A stretch of 64,000 nucleotides of DNA from Actomonas sp963974355 (GTDB lineage Bacteria > Verrucomicrobiota > Verrucomicrobiia > Opitutales > Opitutaceae): positions 1 to 64,000 of the forward strand of contig CAXBDS010000006.1 of NCBI GenBank assembly GCA_963974355.1. The letters run 5' to 3'. Below are positions 40,096-50,314 of this stretch, piece by piece. Positions within the stretch are counted from its first letter, which is position 1. Each line of letters begins with the position of its first letter. A program made the position numbers and the translations under genes. The notes beneath the pieces were generated by a model. That model made no database searches. It saw nothing but the letters and a program-made list of their open reading frames with translations, and had not been told where the DNA came from.

Positions 40096-42849
40096 TTACA
40101 ACGCCGCCAACAGGCGCTCGATCTCCGCCCGTTTAGCCTGTAACTCGGCGAGCTGCTTGCGGGCACCGTCCAATACGGCCGGCGGCGCTTTGCTCACGAA
40201 GGCCTCATTGCTTAAGCGCGCCTCGGTGCCCCCGATGTGCTTGTCGAGTTGCGCGCGCTCCTTTTCGAGGCGCTGACGCTCGGCGGCCGGATCCACTTTC
40301 ACTCCCGTATCGAGATACAAGGTGCCAAATGGCGTGACCGTCGCGGGCAAAGCCGGCTCGGCCGTCGTGCGCCCGATATCGGCCGCGCCAATGAGCCGCG
40401 CAAGCTTCGTGGCGTGGGGGGCAAAGGCGCCCCACCCGGCCTCGTCGGCTTGCAGCTGGAAGGTCACGTCGCGTTTCTGGGCGACGGCTTGATCGGCCTT
40501 GAGCTGGCGGGCCTGCGTGGCGAATTGCTTCAGCTGGTCGACCCGCGTCGCCGCAGCCGGGTCAATGGCCTGGCCGCGAGCGGCCAGCGCCGCGGCCAGC
40601 GCGTCGGCCGTTTCAAGTCGCGTGTCCTGTAAAAAGGCCGCGGCCGCGCCGTAACCCATCTCATGCCAAAGCTCTTCGGTGATGAACGGCGCGAAGGGCT
40701 CGAACAAAAGGAGGAATTGGCGGATGACCAAATCCTGCACCGCAAGCACGTGCGGCTGCGCGGCGGCATCCTGCACGCGGGTCTTGGCGACCTCGACATA
40801 CCAGTCGCAGAAATCGGTCCAGAAAAACGCATACAACTTCTGCGTCGCGGTCGCGAATTCGAACTCGGCGAAGCTGCGCTCCAACGTGCGCATCGTGTCG
40901 AGCAAGGCGCCGAGGATAGCGTGATCGTCTTCGTCGAACTGCGCGGGATCAAGGCGTGCCACGATCGCATCCAGCGAAGTGTTGTCGGCCATCGGTCCGC
41001 TCATCTGACGGAAACGTGAGGCGTTCCAGAGCTTGTTGCAGAAGTTCTTGCCGCCTTCGATGCGAGCTTCGTCGAACTTCAGATCCTGCCCCAGCGGGGC
41101 CATCTGCAGCATGCCGAAACGCAGGCCGTCGGCCCCGTAGTTTTTAATGAGATCGAGCGGGTCCGGCGAGTTGCCGAGGGTCTTCGACATCTTGCGGCCC
41201 TGCTTGTCGCGCACGATGCCGTTGAAGTATACGTGCTTGAACGGAATGCGCTCCTCCAGCGGTGCGCCCGGTTTTGCGAATTCGAGGCCGGCCATGATCA
41301 TGCGCGCGACCCAGAAGAAGATGATGTCGGCGCCCGTCGCGAGCGTCGTCGTCGGATAGAACGATTTGAAATCGGCTGCTTCCATCGCCGCTTCGTCGGG
41401 CCAGCCCTGCGTCGCGAAGGGCCAGAGCCACGACGACGCCCACGTGTCGAGGACGTCGTCTTCTTGTATCCAGTTTTCGGGGTCAGCGGGACCGTCGAGC
41501 GAAACGTGGATTTTCGTCGGATCGTTCAGATCGGCTTCCGTGAGCGTCTCGCGATCAACGCCCTTCGCATACCACACGGGAATGCGATGGCCCCACCAGA
41601 GCTGACGGCTGATGCACCAGTCCTGGATGTTCTCGAGCCAGTTCAGGTAAACCTTCGACCACCGCGCCGGGTGCATCTGCACGAGTCCGTCCCGCACGAC
41701 CTGCTTCGCCTCTTCGACTCGCGGGTAACGCAGCCACCATTGCTGCGTGAGACGCGGCTCGATCGGCACCCCGGCGCGTTGCGAGTAACCGACGTTGTTC
41801 TCGTAGGGCTTGGCTTCGAGCAGGGCCCCGCTCGCTTCGAGGATTGCAGCGGCCTTCTTCCGGCCGGCAAAACGATCGAGCCCCGCGAGCTCGGGACCGG
41901 CGAAGGCGTTGAGCGTGCCGTCCGGCTCCAAGCAATCGATCACGGGCAGGTGGTGGCGCTGGCCAATCTCGAAATCGACCTTGTCGTGCGCCGGCGTGAC
42001 TTTCAGCGCGCCGCCGCCGAACTCCATCTCCACGGCTTCGTCGGCGATGATCGGGATCGCGATCCGCTCGCCGAGCGGACGCCATACGGACTTGCCGACG
42101 AGCGCCTTGAACCGGTCGTCCTTCGGGTGGACAGCCACGGCCACGTCGGCCGCGATGGTTTCGGGCCGCGTCGTTTCGAGAATGAGATGCGTGAGCGGCG
42201 AGCCGTCCGGCGCGGTCGTCGGCTCGACGAGTTCGTAACGCAGGCGATAGATAAAACCCTTCGTCGGACGCATCTCGACCTCCTCATCGGAGAGCGCGGT
42301 GAGCGAAGCCGGACACCAGTTGACCATGCGCTTGCCGCGGTAGATGTGGCCGCCGGCAAACAGCTTGACGAAGGCCGTAAGCACCGCGCGGCTGTAACCG
42401 GGGTCCATCGTAAACGCCGTGCGATCCCAGTCGCAGGAACAGCCGAGCTCGCGCAACTGTTGCAGGATGATGTCCCCCTTCTCGCCGCGCCACTGCCAGA
42501 CCCGCTCCAGGAACGCATCGCGGCCCAGATCGTAACGGGTTTTACCCTCGGTCTTCTTGAGGTGCTTTTCGACCATCGTCTGCGTGGCGATGCCCGCGTG
42601 GTCGGTGCCGGCGATCCAGCACGCCGCCTTGCCCTCGAGGCGCGCCCGCCGGATCAACACGTCCTGCAAGGTGTTATTGAGTGCATGGCCCATGTGCAGG
42701 ATGCCCGTGACGTTGGGCGGTGGGATGACGATCGTATACGTCTCCTGGCCGGGCGCGGCCTTCCCCGCAAAGCAGCCGGCCTGGGTCCAGGCGGCATACC
42801 ATTTGGCTTCAACATCGCGGGCTTCGTAACTCTTGCTGATCTCGGACAT
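40096..42849 (-). CDS. valS: valyl-tRNA synthetase
   Basis: A 917-residue class I synthetase. The HIGH-type motif is in NVTGILHMGHALNNTL and the KMSKS-type in GRKMSKTLGNSPDP. The editing domain lies between them, and the C-terminal coiled coil (AERQRLEKERAQLDKHIGG) is the usual tRNA-binding arm. It charges tRNA-Val with valine and is transcribed alone, away from glnD. Confidence 0.95.
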   Translation of the reverse strand: MSEISKSYEARDVEAKWYAAWTQAGCFAGKAAPGQETYTIVIPPPNVTGILHMGHALNNTLQDVLIRRARLEGKAACWIAGTDHAGIATQTMVEKHLKKTEGKTRYDLGRDAFLERVWQWRGEKGDIILQQLRELGCSCDWDRTAFTMDPGYSRAVLTAFVKLFAGGHIYRGKRMVNWCPASLTALSDEEVEMRPTKGFIYRLRYELVEPTTAPDGSPLTHLILETTRPETIAADVAVAVHPKDDRFKALVGKSVWRPLGERIAIPIIADEAVEMEFGGGALKVTPAHDKVDFEIGQRHHLPVIDCLEPDGTLNAFAGPELAGLDRFAGRKKAAAILEASGALLEAKPYENNVGYSQRAGVPIEPRLTQQWWLRYPRVEEAKQVVRDGLVQMHPARWSKVYLNWLENIQDWCISRQLWWGHRIPVWYAKGVDRETLTEADLNDPTKIHVSLDGPADPENWIQEDDVLDTWASSWLWPFATQGWPDEAAMEAADFKSFYPTTTLATGADIIFFWVARMIMAGLEFAKPGAPLEERIPFKHVYFNGIVRDKQGRKMSKTLGNSPDPLDLIKNYGADGLRFGMLQMAPLGQDLKFDEARIEGGKNFCNKLWNASRFRQMSGPMADNTSLDAIVARLDPAQFDEDDHAILGALLDTMRTLERSFAEFEFATATQKLYAFFWTDFCDWYVEVAKTRVQDAAAQPHVLAVQDLVIRQFLLLFEPFAPFITEELWHEMGYGAAAAFLQDTRLETADALAAALAARGQAIDPAAATRVDQLKQFATQARQLKADQAVAQKRDVTFQLQADEAGWGAFAPHATKLARLIGAADIGRTTAEPALPATVTPFGTLYLDTGVKVDPAAERQRLEKERAQLDKHIGGTEARLSNEAFVSKAPPAVLDGARKQLAELQAKRAEIERLLAAL

Positions 42850-43016
42850 GACAGGAACGGATGAAAATCGGGAAACCTCCGACGCAACCGCACGCGCCCT
42901 CCGCTGGCAAGCGCCAGATGGGCCGTGGAGCGGCTCGCCCCCAACTTGAACATTGATCGAACGCCATCCGCCGGTGGATGTTCCTCCGACGCGGTGCCGG
43001 CATCGCGACCTCCCCC

Positions 43017-45827
43017 ATGACCGGTCGGATTCAAAAACATGCGCGCGAGCGGCTTAACTTCGTGGGCGACGTTCCCGTCGCGCAGCGCCTGAGCGCGTGC
43101 AAAACGTTCCTGCGACTGGAAAGCGCGATGATCCGCATGCGCCATGACGCAAATGCCCCGGGTCTCGAAACCGCGAACCAGCGCGCGGCCATGATCGATG
43201 TGATGCTCACGCATCTCTTCGACTACGCCATGGCCAGCTATGCGCGGGCGCACGGCGACGTGCCCTACCCGGTCGCCCTGATCGCGTCGGGCGGCTACGG
43301 CCGCGCCGAGCTCAGCCCCCTGAGCGACATCGACATCATGTTCCTCTTCCCGCCGAAGGTGAAGGAGGCGCTCGTGCAGCCCCTGCAGGAACACCTTACC
43401 CAGGAAATTCTCTACGTGTTGTGGGACTGCGGCCTGAAGGTCGGTCACTCCACCCGCACCGTCGACGAGGTATTCGTCGAGGCCCGGGCCGACATCCAAA
43501 CGAAAACCGCGTTGCTCGAGGCCCGCTTGATCGCGGGCTCCCGCGAGCTCTACCGCACCTTCAACCAAGCCTACCACAACTTCTACAAAAACGAGCGCCC
43601 CCGCGACTACATCACGTCACGCTTGGCCGACCAAAAGTCTCGCCGCGCCAAATTCGGCGACACCGTTTTCCTGCAGGAACCCGACATCAAAAACGGCGTC
43701 GGCGGCCTGCGAGACTACCAAAACACCGTGTGGATGGCGCGCGTGAAGCTGGGGGTGGAGAAAATCGACGAGCTGATCGGCCTCAACTACCTTCGCCCGA
43801 ATGAGCTGAAGGCGTTCCGCCGCTCCTATAATTTCCTGCTCCAAGTGCGGGCGGAACTGCACTTTCAAAGCAAACGCCCCAACGACGTTCTCGATCTCGA
43901 AGCGCAGCCCCGCATCGCGCTCGGGCTCGGCTACACCGACCCGAAACCGCTTCCGCGCGTCGAGCGCTTCATGCGCGATTTTTACCGGGCGGCGCAGACG
44001 ATCTACCGCACCTCGCAACTGGTCGAAAATCGCCTCGCCCTGACCCTTTTGGACGATCCCGCGCAACCCATCTCGTTTCGCGAAGTCATCCGCTCGCGCC
44101 GCTATGAACGCAGCAAGCGCATCGATGGCTTCGTGCTGCGCGGAAGCGAGTTATCGCTGGAACACGATCACGTGTTTCAGGACGATCCCGTGCGGCTCAT
44201 CCGCATTTTCCGCCACGCCCAACGGCTCGGTGCGAAGCTCGATTTTTCGCTCCAGACCGCGATCCGCGAGGACTCGATTTTGATCACGCGTCAGGTGCTG
44301 GAATCGCCCGATGCCAACACCAGCTTTCGCGCGATATTGGACGAAGCGGGCGAAGTGCATCCCACCCTCAGCTTGATGCATGAACTGGGCGTTTTAGGCC
44401 GGTTCATCCCGGAATTCGATGCGCTGACCTGCATGGTCCAACATGAATTTTACCACCGGTATACGGCAGATATCCATACGCTTAATACCATTAAGTATTT
44501 GGACGACGTGTTCTCGGAAAACACGCCCCAGAATCTAAAATATCGCTCCACGCTGCATGACACAGGCAATCCCAACCTGCTCTATCTCATTCTGTTACTG
44601 CACGACATCGGCAAGGCCAAAGGCATCAAGGGCCACGCGGAAAGCGGGGTCGAGATCGCCCGTCCCCTGCTCGCCCGCCTCAAAATCGCGAAGGAACCGT
44701 CCGAAGTTGTAACCTTCGTCATCAAAAATCATCTGATCATGGCACGCTTTTGGCAGAAGCGGGATGTAGATGACCCTGCTACTGCCGCCGCATTTGCCGA
44801 AACTGTGGGAGACCCCGACCTCCTTCGCTACTTGTATGTGCACACATACTGCGACGCCCAGGGAACGTCTGCGACGTTGTGGAATGGATACAAGGACTCC
44901 CTCCACACCGCCCTTTTCCGCGCGACCCTCGAACGCCTGATCCACGGTGAGACGCTCGAATCCCGCTTCCATGCCCGCCTCGAAATGACTTACGGCGAGC
45001 TCATTACCAAAAAGATTCCCGGCATCAGCCAGGATGAGATCACGGCGCATTTCAACCTGCTGCCGGAACGCTATTTCATTCATACCGATACCAGCGAGAT
45101 CGCCCTGCACATCCAGATGGTGAACAGTCTGTTCAAATCCATCACCGCTGCTGATTCGGTTGGCACGCTGAAGCCGGTGATTGATTGGCACGACGATCTG
45201 AACCGCTCCCTCACCGTGGTCAATGTCGTCACCTGGGATCGCGCCGGCCTGTTCTACAAGCTGGCCGGAGCCTTCGGGGCCGCCGGTCTTTCCATCCTCA
45301 GCGCTAAGGTTATTTCCCGCAGCGACCACATCGCGATCGACACCTTTTACGTCGTCGAACCGGGCCGTGGGGTGGTCCAAAACGCCACCGCCCAAGAGAT
45401 CTTCGCCCGCACCATCGAAGACGCGCTCGTCAAAAATCGCGACCTCATGCCCGACATCGTCGCGCAGGCGCGCCAACACGAAAACGCATCTCGCTATACG
45501 AACAAAGCCCGTTCGAGTGGCGAACTCTTCCAAGCGTCGTTCCCCCCCACGGTCGACGTTTACCACGAGATCTCGATGGAGCGCACGATTGTGGAAGTCC
45601 AGGCCCACGACCAGATTGGCCTGCTCTTCCGCATGTCAAAAACCATCAGCGATTTCGGTTTCGACATCACCTTTTCGCGCATCGGCACCGAACGCGGCAT
45701 CGCCATCGACACCTTCTACATCGAGGACGCTCAGCACCACACGGTGAGCGATCCGCAACGCCTGCACAAGTTGCGCCACGCCCTGCTTGAGATCGTGGCC
45801 CCGACGACCGACGCCGCCGCGATTTGA
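43017..45827 (+). CDS. glnD: [protein-PII] uridylyltransferase/uridylyl-removing enzyme
   Basis: A 936-residue bifunctional sensor of glutamine that adds and removes UMP on PII. The nucleotidyltransferase motif is GGYGRAELSPLSDIDIMFLF, the HD phosphodiesterase LLHDIGKAKGIKGHAE, and two ACT domains follow (RAGLFYKLAGAFGAAGLSI and HDQIGLLFRMSKTISDFGF). A start at 42978 would add 13 residues; I prefer the ATG at 43017. Its stop lies 52 nt before the histidine kinase start that I chose. Confidence 0.9.
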   Translation: MTGRIQKHARERLNFVGDVPVAQRLSACKTFLRLESAMIRMRHDANAPGLETANQRAAMIDVMLTHLFDYAMASYARAHGDVPYPVALIASGGYGRAELSPLSDIDIMFLFPPKVKEALVQPLQEHLTQEILYVLWDCGLKVGHSTRTVDEVFVEARADIQTKTALLEARLIAGSRELYRTFNQAYHNFYKNERPRDYITSRLADQKSRRAKFGDTVFLQEPDIKNGVGGLRDYQNTVWMARVKLGVEKIDELIGLNYLRPNELKAFRRSYNFLLQVRAELHFQSKRPNDVLDLEAQPRIALGLGYTDPKPLPRVERFMRDFYRAAQTIYRTSQLVENRLALTLLDDPAQPISFREVIRSRRYERSKRIDGFVLRGSELSLEHDHVFQDDPVRLIRIFRHAQRLGAKLDFSLQTAIREDSILITRQVLESPDANTSFRAILDEAGEVHPTLSLMHELGVLGRFIPEFDALTCMVQHEFYHRYTADIHTLNTIKYLDDVFSENTPQNLKYRSTLHDTGNPNLLYLILLLHDIGKAKGIKGHAESGVEIARPLLARLKIAKEPSEVVTFVIKNHLIMARFWQKRDVDDPATAAAFAETVGDPDLLRYLYVHTYCDAQGTSATLWNGYKDSLHTALFRATLERLIHGETLESRFHARLEMTYGELITKKIPGISQDEITAHFNLLPERYFIHTDTSEIALHIQMVNSLFKSITAADSVGTLKPVIDWHDDLNRSLTVVNVVTWDRAGLFYKLAGAFGAAGLSILSAKVISRSDHIAIDTFYVVEPGRGVVQNATAQEIFARTIEDALVKNRDLMPDIVAQARQHENASRYTNKARSSGELFQASFPPTVDVYHEISMERTIVEVQAHDQIGLLFRMSKTISDFGFDITFSRIGTERGIAIDTFYIEDAQHHTVSDPQRLHKLRHALLEIVAPTTDAAAI

Positions 45828-45879
45828 CCCGAGCCTGATTCACGCTTCCGCGCGGTTTAGCCGCGCAAGAATTCTGGCC

Positions 45880-47616
45880 TTGGGCGCTCCCTCGACTCAG
45901 CTTGGCGCGGTGGAAACCGATCCCCGCACGTTCGCCGCCCTTTACCGCATCAGCACCCTGTTCGGTCGCGGTGACACGCCGCGCGAAACGCTTTCCGCCG
46001 TCCTCCACGTCAACCTGGAGCTGTTTCACGGCGTCTCTGGCTCGATCGCGCTGCTGAATCCCGACACCGGCCGGTTGGAGATTGAAGTGCACCAAGGCCT
46101 CAACTGCGACCCCGACGAGGTGGCGCTGAAGCTCGGCCAAGGCATCACCGGATGGGTGGCCTTTCATGGCCGACCGCAGATGGTGAAGGACGTGAGCACC
46201 GACCCACGCTACCTCCGCGTGCGCGACGATGTGCGAAGCGAAATGGCCGCACCGATGATCGGTGAAAACGGTCAGGTCATCGGCGTGATCAATATCGACA
46301 GCGACCAGGTGGCCGGCTTCTCCGACGCCGATCTGGCACTGTTCCTCCGCCTCACCGAAGAAGCCACTTCCGTCATGCAACGGCTTTGGCAACTCAAGCA
46401 CCTGCGCGCGAAAGCGCTGCAACTCGAGTCGCTGATCGCCGCCGGGCAGACGCTGGTCACCAAAGTCGAGCCCCAGGAGCTGTTTGACACCATCACCCGC
46501 GACGCACGCCAGATCACCGCCGCCCGCGCCTGCGCCCTCTACCTCTACGAGCCCCTTTCCTCGGGCGTGCGATTCATGTCGTTGACCAGCGATGTGATCA
46601 CGCCGCTGCCCAGCGATACCCTGCCCATCAATTCCTGTCTCGTCGCCTCCGCCATCCATACGCGCCGGCCGGTGGAGTTCGCCAACGTGCAGTCCCCCGA
46701 GTTCCTCGACGTGATCGATCTGCCACGCGACGACGGCCTGCGTTCGATGCTGGCGGTGCCCTTGATCTTCGAAAGCGAAGTGCTGGGCGTGCTATCGATT
46801 TTCACCGAACGGGTTCATCGCTTCAACAACGACGAAAAACGCCTGGTTGGCGCGCTCGCCTCACTCGGCGCGGTCGCCCTGCAAAACTCGCGCCTCTACG
46901 CGCGCGTGTTCCAAAGCGAAGCCTCGCTCCGCAAAAACGAACAGCTCACCACGCTGGGTTTGCTCGCCGCCGAGATCGCCCACGAGATCCGAAATCCGCT
47001 CACAGTGATCAAACTGCTGTTCGGTTACCTCGACCTTGAGTTTCCCGAAGGCGACCCCCGGCGCACCGATGTGCGCGTGATCGGCGAAAAACTCGACCAG
47101 TTAGAGGCGATCGTATCGCGCGTGCTCAGTTTCGCCAAGGCCCCCACCAGCGTCCATTCGCGCTGGAACGTGCTCGACATCGTGCAGGACACGCTCGTGC
47201 TGATCCGCCTCAAACTCTCGCAGGGTAAAGTGCAGCTGCACTTCACGCCACCCGGTGAAAAACTCGTGGTCGACGTGCATAAGGGCCAGCTCCAGCAGGT
47301 GTTGATCAACCTGCTCTTCAACGCCACTCAAGCCATGCCCGAAGGCGGCAGCATCACCGTCAACTGCCAGCGTGAGGATCGACCCGACGGTCCTCCTGTC
47401 GTCTGTATCGACGTAACGGATTCAGGCACCGGCATCCCGGAAGACCTGCAAGGTCGCATCTTCGATTCGTTCCTCACCGGTCGCTCCGACGGCACCGGTC
47501 TCGGTCTCGCCATCGCCAAACGCATTCTCGCCAGCCATCACGGCGACATTCAGTTGCTGGCCACCAGTCCTGCCGGCACGACCATGCGCGTTATCCTCCC
47601 GTTGGCGAAGCACTGA
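45880..47616 (+). CDS. GAF-domain sensor histidine kinase
   Basis: A protein of about 578 residues with two GAF domains, about residues 20-170 (FHGVSGSIALLN ... GQVIGVINIDSD) and 185-350 (ITAARACALYLYEPL ... SEVLGVLSIFTER). The histidine kinase follows: HisKA AAEIAHEIRNPLTVIK with the phosphorylated His, and an HATPase with LINLLFNATQAMPEG (N-box), DVTDSGTGIP (G1) and GTGLGLAIAK (G2). No membrane segment, so it senses a cytoplasmic signal. Every start is non-ATG: TTG at 45787, TTG at 45880 or GTG at 45910. The phosphorylation partner is not in this window. Confidence 0.85.
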   Translation: MGAPSTQLGAVETDPRTFAALYRISTLFGRGDTPRETLSAVLHVNLELFHGVSGSIALLNPDTGRLEIEVHQGLNCDPDEVALKLGQGITGWVAFHGRPQMVKDVSTDPRYLRVRDDVRSEMAAPMIGENGQVIGVINIDSDQVAGFSDADLALFLRLTEEATSVMQRLWQLKHLRAKALQLESLIAAGQTLVTKVEPQELFDTITRDARQITAARACALYLYEPLSSGVRFMSLTSDVITPLPSDTLPINSCLVASAIHTRRPVEFANVQSPEFLDVIDLPRDDGLRSMLAVPLIFESEVLGVLSIFTERVHRFNNDEKRLVGALASLGAVALQNSRLYARVFQSEASLRKNEQLTTLGLLAAEIAHEIRNPLTVIKLLFGYLDLEFPEGDPRRTDVRVIGEKLDQLEAIVSRVLSFAKAPTSVHSRWNVLDIVQDTLVLIRLKLSQGKVQLHFTPPGEKLVVDVHKGQLQQVLINLLFNATQAMPEGGSITVNCQREDRPDGPPVVCIDVTDSGTGIPEDLQGRIFDSFLTGRSDGTGLGLAIAKRILASHHGDIQLLATSPAGTTMRVILPLAKH

Positions 47617-47672
47617 AAAATGCCGCAGGGAAAGCGCCTCCAGCGATTTCACTCTCTGTCCCCCCGCTTAAA

Positions 47673-47748
47673 TGGTGGAGCTGAGGGGAATCAAACCCCT
47701 GACCTCTTCATTGCGAACGAAGCGCTCTATCAACTGAGCTACAGCCCC
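47673..47748 (-). tRNA. tRNA-Ala (anticodon CGC)
   Basis: The reverse strand reads GGGGCTGTAGCTCAGTTGA as acceptor/D-arm, an anticodon stem CTTCG/TGAAG with loop TTCGCAA (CGC), the T-loop TTTGATTC and acceptor AGCTCC, then A73 and an encoded CCA. All stems pair and the cloverleaf is complete at 76 nt. A separate isoacceptor for GCG codons, which fits the high G+C. Confidence 0.95.
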
Positions 47749-47947
47749 ATTTTCCCGGAAGGAAGGGAGGTTTTGGGCAATCACCGCCGGGGAGTAAACC
47801 TCAAATTTCATCACCGACCCACAGACCACCTAAGGTGACGGCCATGAAAAATTCATCCCACCGTCAAGTTGGTGCCCGATTTGCTATTGCGTGATGGTTC
47901 GCTTTCCCGCGAAACGGGAACCGTCCACCACTGTCAAACACCTGAAC

Positions 47948-48412
47948 ATGAAAAAGACCAAACCGTCCTCCAAGCCTGCCGCCCCACAGGTCAAACCCGT
48001 CACGAAACCCGTGACCAAAGCCGCGGCAGCCAAGAAAAAGACGGCCGCTTCACCTGCACCGGCGATCAAGAAGACGACCGCCACGCCGAAAAAGGTGGTC
48101 GCCGTGAAGAAAACCACCGCGCCGAAAAAGGTGGCCCAAACGACCAAGCCCGTGCCCGCCGCCACGTGGATCTCGGCCAAGATTGACATCGGCTTCGGCA
48201 ACTCCCTGTCGATCCGCGGGGAAGGTCCCGGCCTGAGCTGGGACTCCGGCACTCCTCTCACCTCCGCCGGGGCCGATCTCTGGACGGTCGCGATCGTGGG
48301 CGCCACCGCTCCGGTCGTGTTCAAGCTGTTGGTCAACGACCTCACTTGGAGTGTCGGCGAGGACTACGTGGTCCCCGCCGGTCAGACCGTCGAGATCGTT
48401 CCGAGTTTCTAA
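47948..48412 (+). CDS. histone H1-like basic tail fused to an E-set/starch-binding-like domain
   Basis: A 154-residue protein. The ATG at 47948 begins a lysine/alanine/proline-rich tail (about residues 1-68), with PKKVVAVKKTTAPKKV typical of histone-H1-like and AlgP-like bacterial proteins. The C-terminal domain ISAKIDIGFGNSLSIRGEG through VEIVPSF resembles an immunoglobulin-like E-set/CBM48 fold, used for starch or glycogen binding. How the two parts work together is not known; DNA or RNA binding by the tail is possible. Confidence 0.75.
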   Translation: MKKTKPSSKPAAPQVKPVTKPVTKAAAAKKKTAASPAPAIKKTTATPKKVVAVKKTTAPKKVAQTTKPVPAATWISAKIDIGFGNSLSIRGEGPGLSWDSGTPLTSAGADLWTVAIVGATAPVVFKLLVNDLTWSVGEDYVVPAGQTVEIVPSF

Positions 48413-48452
48413 ACTCGCGCCCCTGAGGCCAACCATATCGCCTCAACTTTGC

Positions 48453-48485
48453 GCCGCTGCGGACATCGTCCGGAGCGGCTTTTTT
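48453..48485 (+). terminator. rho-independent terminator after the H1-like gene
   Basis: Stem GCCGCT-GCGGAC / GTCCGG-AGCGGC with one mismatch and an ATC loop, followed by six T. It lies about 40 nt beyond the H1-like stop. Confidence 0.8.
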
Positions 48486-48530
48486 GGGCGCCCATCCCGC
48501 CCTCTTTCCGGCCGCTCCCCAACGGCGCGG

Positions 48531-49205
48531 CTAATCCGGATTGATCCGTCGCAAAGTCGCGTCGAGCTCCGCCAGCACCACCGTGCGATCGCCGTTCAAC
48601 GCCTCGGCCGAAACCTGCACGCAGCGAATCTTCACCCGCGAGAAAGGCCGCGGGATGCAAAAGCGATCCCAACTCTTCAGGCGCCACACTGACTCAAACT
48701 CCCCGCCCAAGAGCAGAACCGGCACCTTCGCTCGGCGAGCCACGATCAATCCCCCCGGCTTAAAATCGTAACACGGCCCACGCGGACCGTCCGGAGTGAT
48801 GCCAATATCGTGGCCGGCGCGAAGCACAGCGCTCAACGCCATCGCGGCTTCGCGTCCCCCTCGACTGCTCGACCCGCGCACGCTGCGAATGCCCACCACG
48901 TCAAAAAAAGCGGCCAACCACGCGCCGTCCTTGCTCGCGCTCACCAAGCCATAAATCGGTCGCCCGCCCCGAAACCGGCGAAACACCTCGGCCGTGATCA
49001 GCAGGCGATTGTGCCACAGGATGATCGCCACCGGTTCATCGCCCTTGGAAATATTGGCGGCATCCGACGGCGCCGCCTCCATCCGCCACGTGAGCCCCCA
49101 GATTTTGATCAGCAGGCCGATCGGCCAAAACAGCGCACGCCGCCAACCGCTGACGTGGTGCGTGTGAAAACCGTCCGCCGCCGGCGCCGACGTTGATTCC
49201 GTCAT
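48531..49205 (-). CDS. DUF374-type lysophospholipid acyltransferase family protein
   Basis: A 224-residue LPLAT-like acyltransferase with one hydrophobic N-terminal segment (ALFWPIGLLIKIWGLTW). The catalytic His/Asp-type motif is LWHNRLLITAEVF, and GITPDGPRGPCYDFKPG is the conserved DUF374 motif. Members are often associated with lipid A/KDO or phospholipid modification. The ATG at 49205 overlaps the upstream gene's stop region; the two genes are likely one operon. Confidence 0.82.
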   Translation of the reverse strand: MTESTSAPAADGFHTHHVSGWRRALFWPIGLLIKIWGLTWRMEAAPSDAANISKGDEPVAIILWHNRLLITAEVFRRFRGGRPIYGLVSASKDGAWLAAFFDVVGIRSVRGSSSRGGREAAMALSAVLRAGHDIGITPDGPRGPCYDFKPGGLIVARRAKVPVLLLGGEFESVWRLKSWDRFCIPRPFSRVKIRCVQVSAEALNGDRTVVLAELDATLRRINPD

Positions 49206-49206
49206 C

Positions 49207-50211
49207 TCATTCCCCCGGCTCGACCAAGCGGGCAAACACCATCTTGCCGCCCGCCGATGGAAGGACGCTGGTGATCTCTGCATTCACGCGGCGACCGATA
49301 AACGTGCTCGCGCCGCTCACCACGACCATGGAGCCATCTTCCAGATAACCGATGGCTTGGTTGTCCTCTTTGCCCAGCTTCATCAGATCCACCTCGAGCG
49401 TTTCGCCGAGAATCATTTCGGGCCGCAACGCCTTGGCCAGGCTGTTCAGATTCAGCCATGCCACCCCGTGAAACTCCGCCAGTTTCGCCAAACTGTAGTC
49501 GGTCGTCAGCAGGCGCGCCTTCATGGACTGCGCCAAAAAAACCAACTTCGCGTCGATCTCCGACCGCTTCGATTCACTCTCATTGAGCCGCAGATCAATG
49601 CTCTTCACGCGCCGGAGTTCAGCCATCATCTCCAATCCGCGCCGCCCGCGGGCCTGCCGCAAAGGATCCGGCGAGTCCGCGATACGTTGCAACTCATCGA
49701 CCACAAAACGCGGCAGGATAAGCGCCGCATTCAAGAAACCCGCTTCTGCGATGCGCACGATCCGGCCATCGATCAATGCGCTGGTGTCCAGCACCACCAG
49801 CGGCGTTTCCACTTCGTGCGGCACGAAACGCACGTAGGGAATAACCAAGTTAAACTCATCCTTCCCGCGCAGCGCGATCACCGTGCAGAGGTAGGTTGCG
49901 ACCAGAAAAAGCGTCAGCCGGCTAAGGTAAACAATCTCGGGATCCCCTTCCTCAAACAACGGCGACGTGCCAATCAGATAAGAGACCACTGCTCCGATAA
50001 TCAGACCAAAGGTGATCGCCGACAACCCGCGCAGAGAAAACCCCTTCAGCATGATGTCCACCAATACGACCAGCAGCCCGATCATGGTGGCGATAAACAC
50101 CGCCGTGCCGCGCGCATCATCCCACTCCCGCACACTGTAAGCCACCAGCCAGCCTCCAGCCGCACACAGCACCACGAAGGCGAGTCGGATGGGGAGCAGC
50201 GTCTTGTTCAT
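49207..50211 (-). CDS. PIN/TRAM-domain membrane protein (YacL-like)
   Basis: A 334-residue protein with four N-terminal membrane segments (residues 8-130), then a PIN domain (VVLDTSALIDGRIVRIAEAGFL, with conserved Asp residues and RSEIDAKLV), and a C-terminal TRAM domain (GYLEDGSMVVVSGASTFIGRRVNAEITSVL). This layout matches Bacillus YacL. The PIN domain is probably a metal-dependent nuclease; its substrate is unknown. It is transcribed just upstream of the DUF374 gene. Confidence 0.87.
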   Translation of the reverse strand: MNKTLLPIRLAFVVLCAAGGWLVAYSVREWDDARGTAVFIATMIGLLVVLVDIMLKGFSLRGLSAITFGLIIGAVVSYLIGTSPLFEEGDPEIVYLSRLTLFLVATYLCTVIALRGKDEFNLVIPYVRFVPHEVETPLVVLDTSALIDGRIVRIAEAGFLNAALILPRFVVDELQRIADSPDPLRQARGRRGLEMMAELRRVKSIDLRLNESESKRSEIDAKLVFLAQSMKARLLTTDYSLAKLAEFHGVAWLNLNSLAKALRPEMILGETLEVDLMKLGKEDNQAIGYLEDGSMVVVSGASTFIGRRVNAEITSVLPSAGGKMVFARLVEPGE

Positions 50212-50314
50212 AGGCGAAAGTCGAATTATTCAGACGTCCAAGCAACGTAACACCAACCCGACTTTGACCTTGGGCCGACGACGTATCTGAATCCGGCCAA
50301 CCTCGACCACCACC

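Noticed and set aside
41233..42864. A 543-codon open frame opposite valS
   Set aside because: The valS motifs are all on the minus strand and unbroken.
42978..43016. Extension of glnD to an earlier start at 42978
   Set aside because: The added 13 residues are not typical of the family; the ATG at 43017 is more plausible. The choice is not certain.
47620..47838. A short plus-strand open frame over the tRNA region
   Set aside because: It is the antisense of a complete tRNA-Ala(CGC) and lacks coding character.
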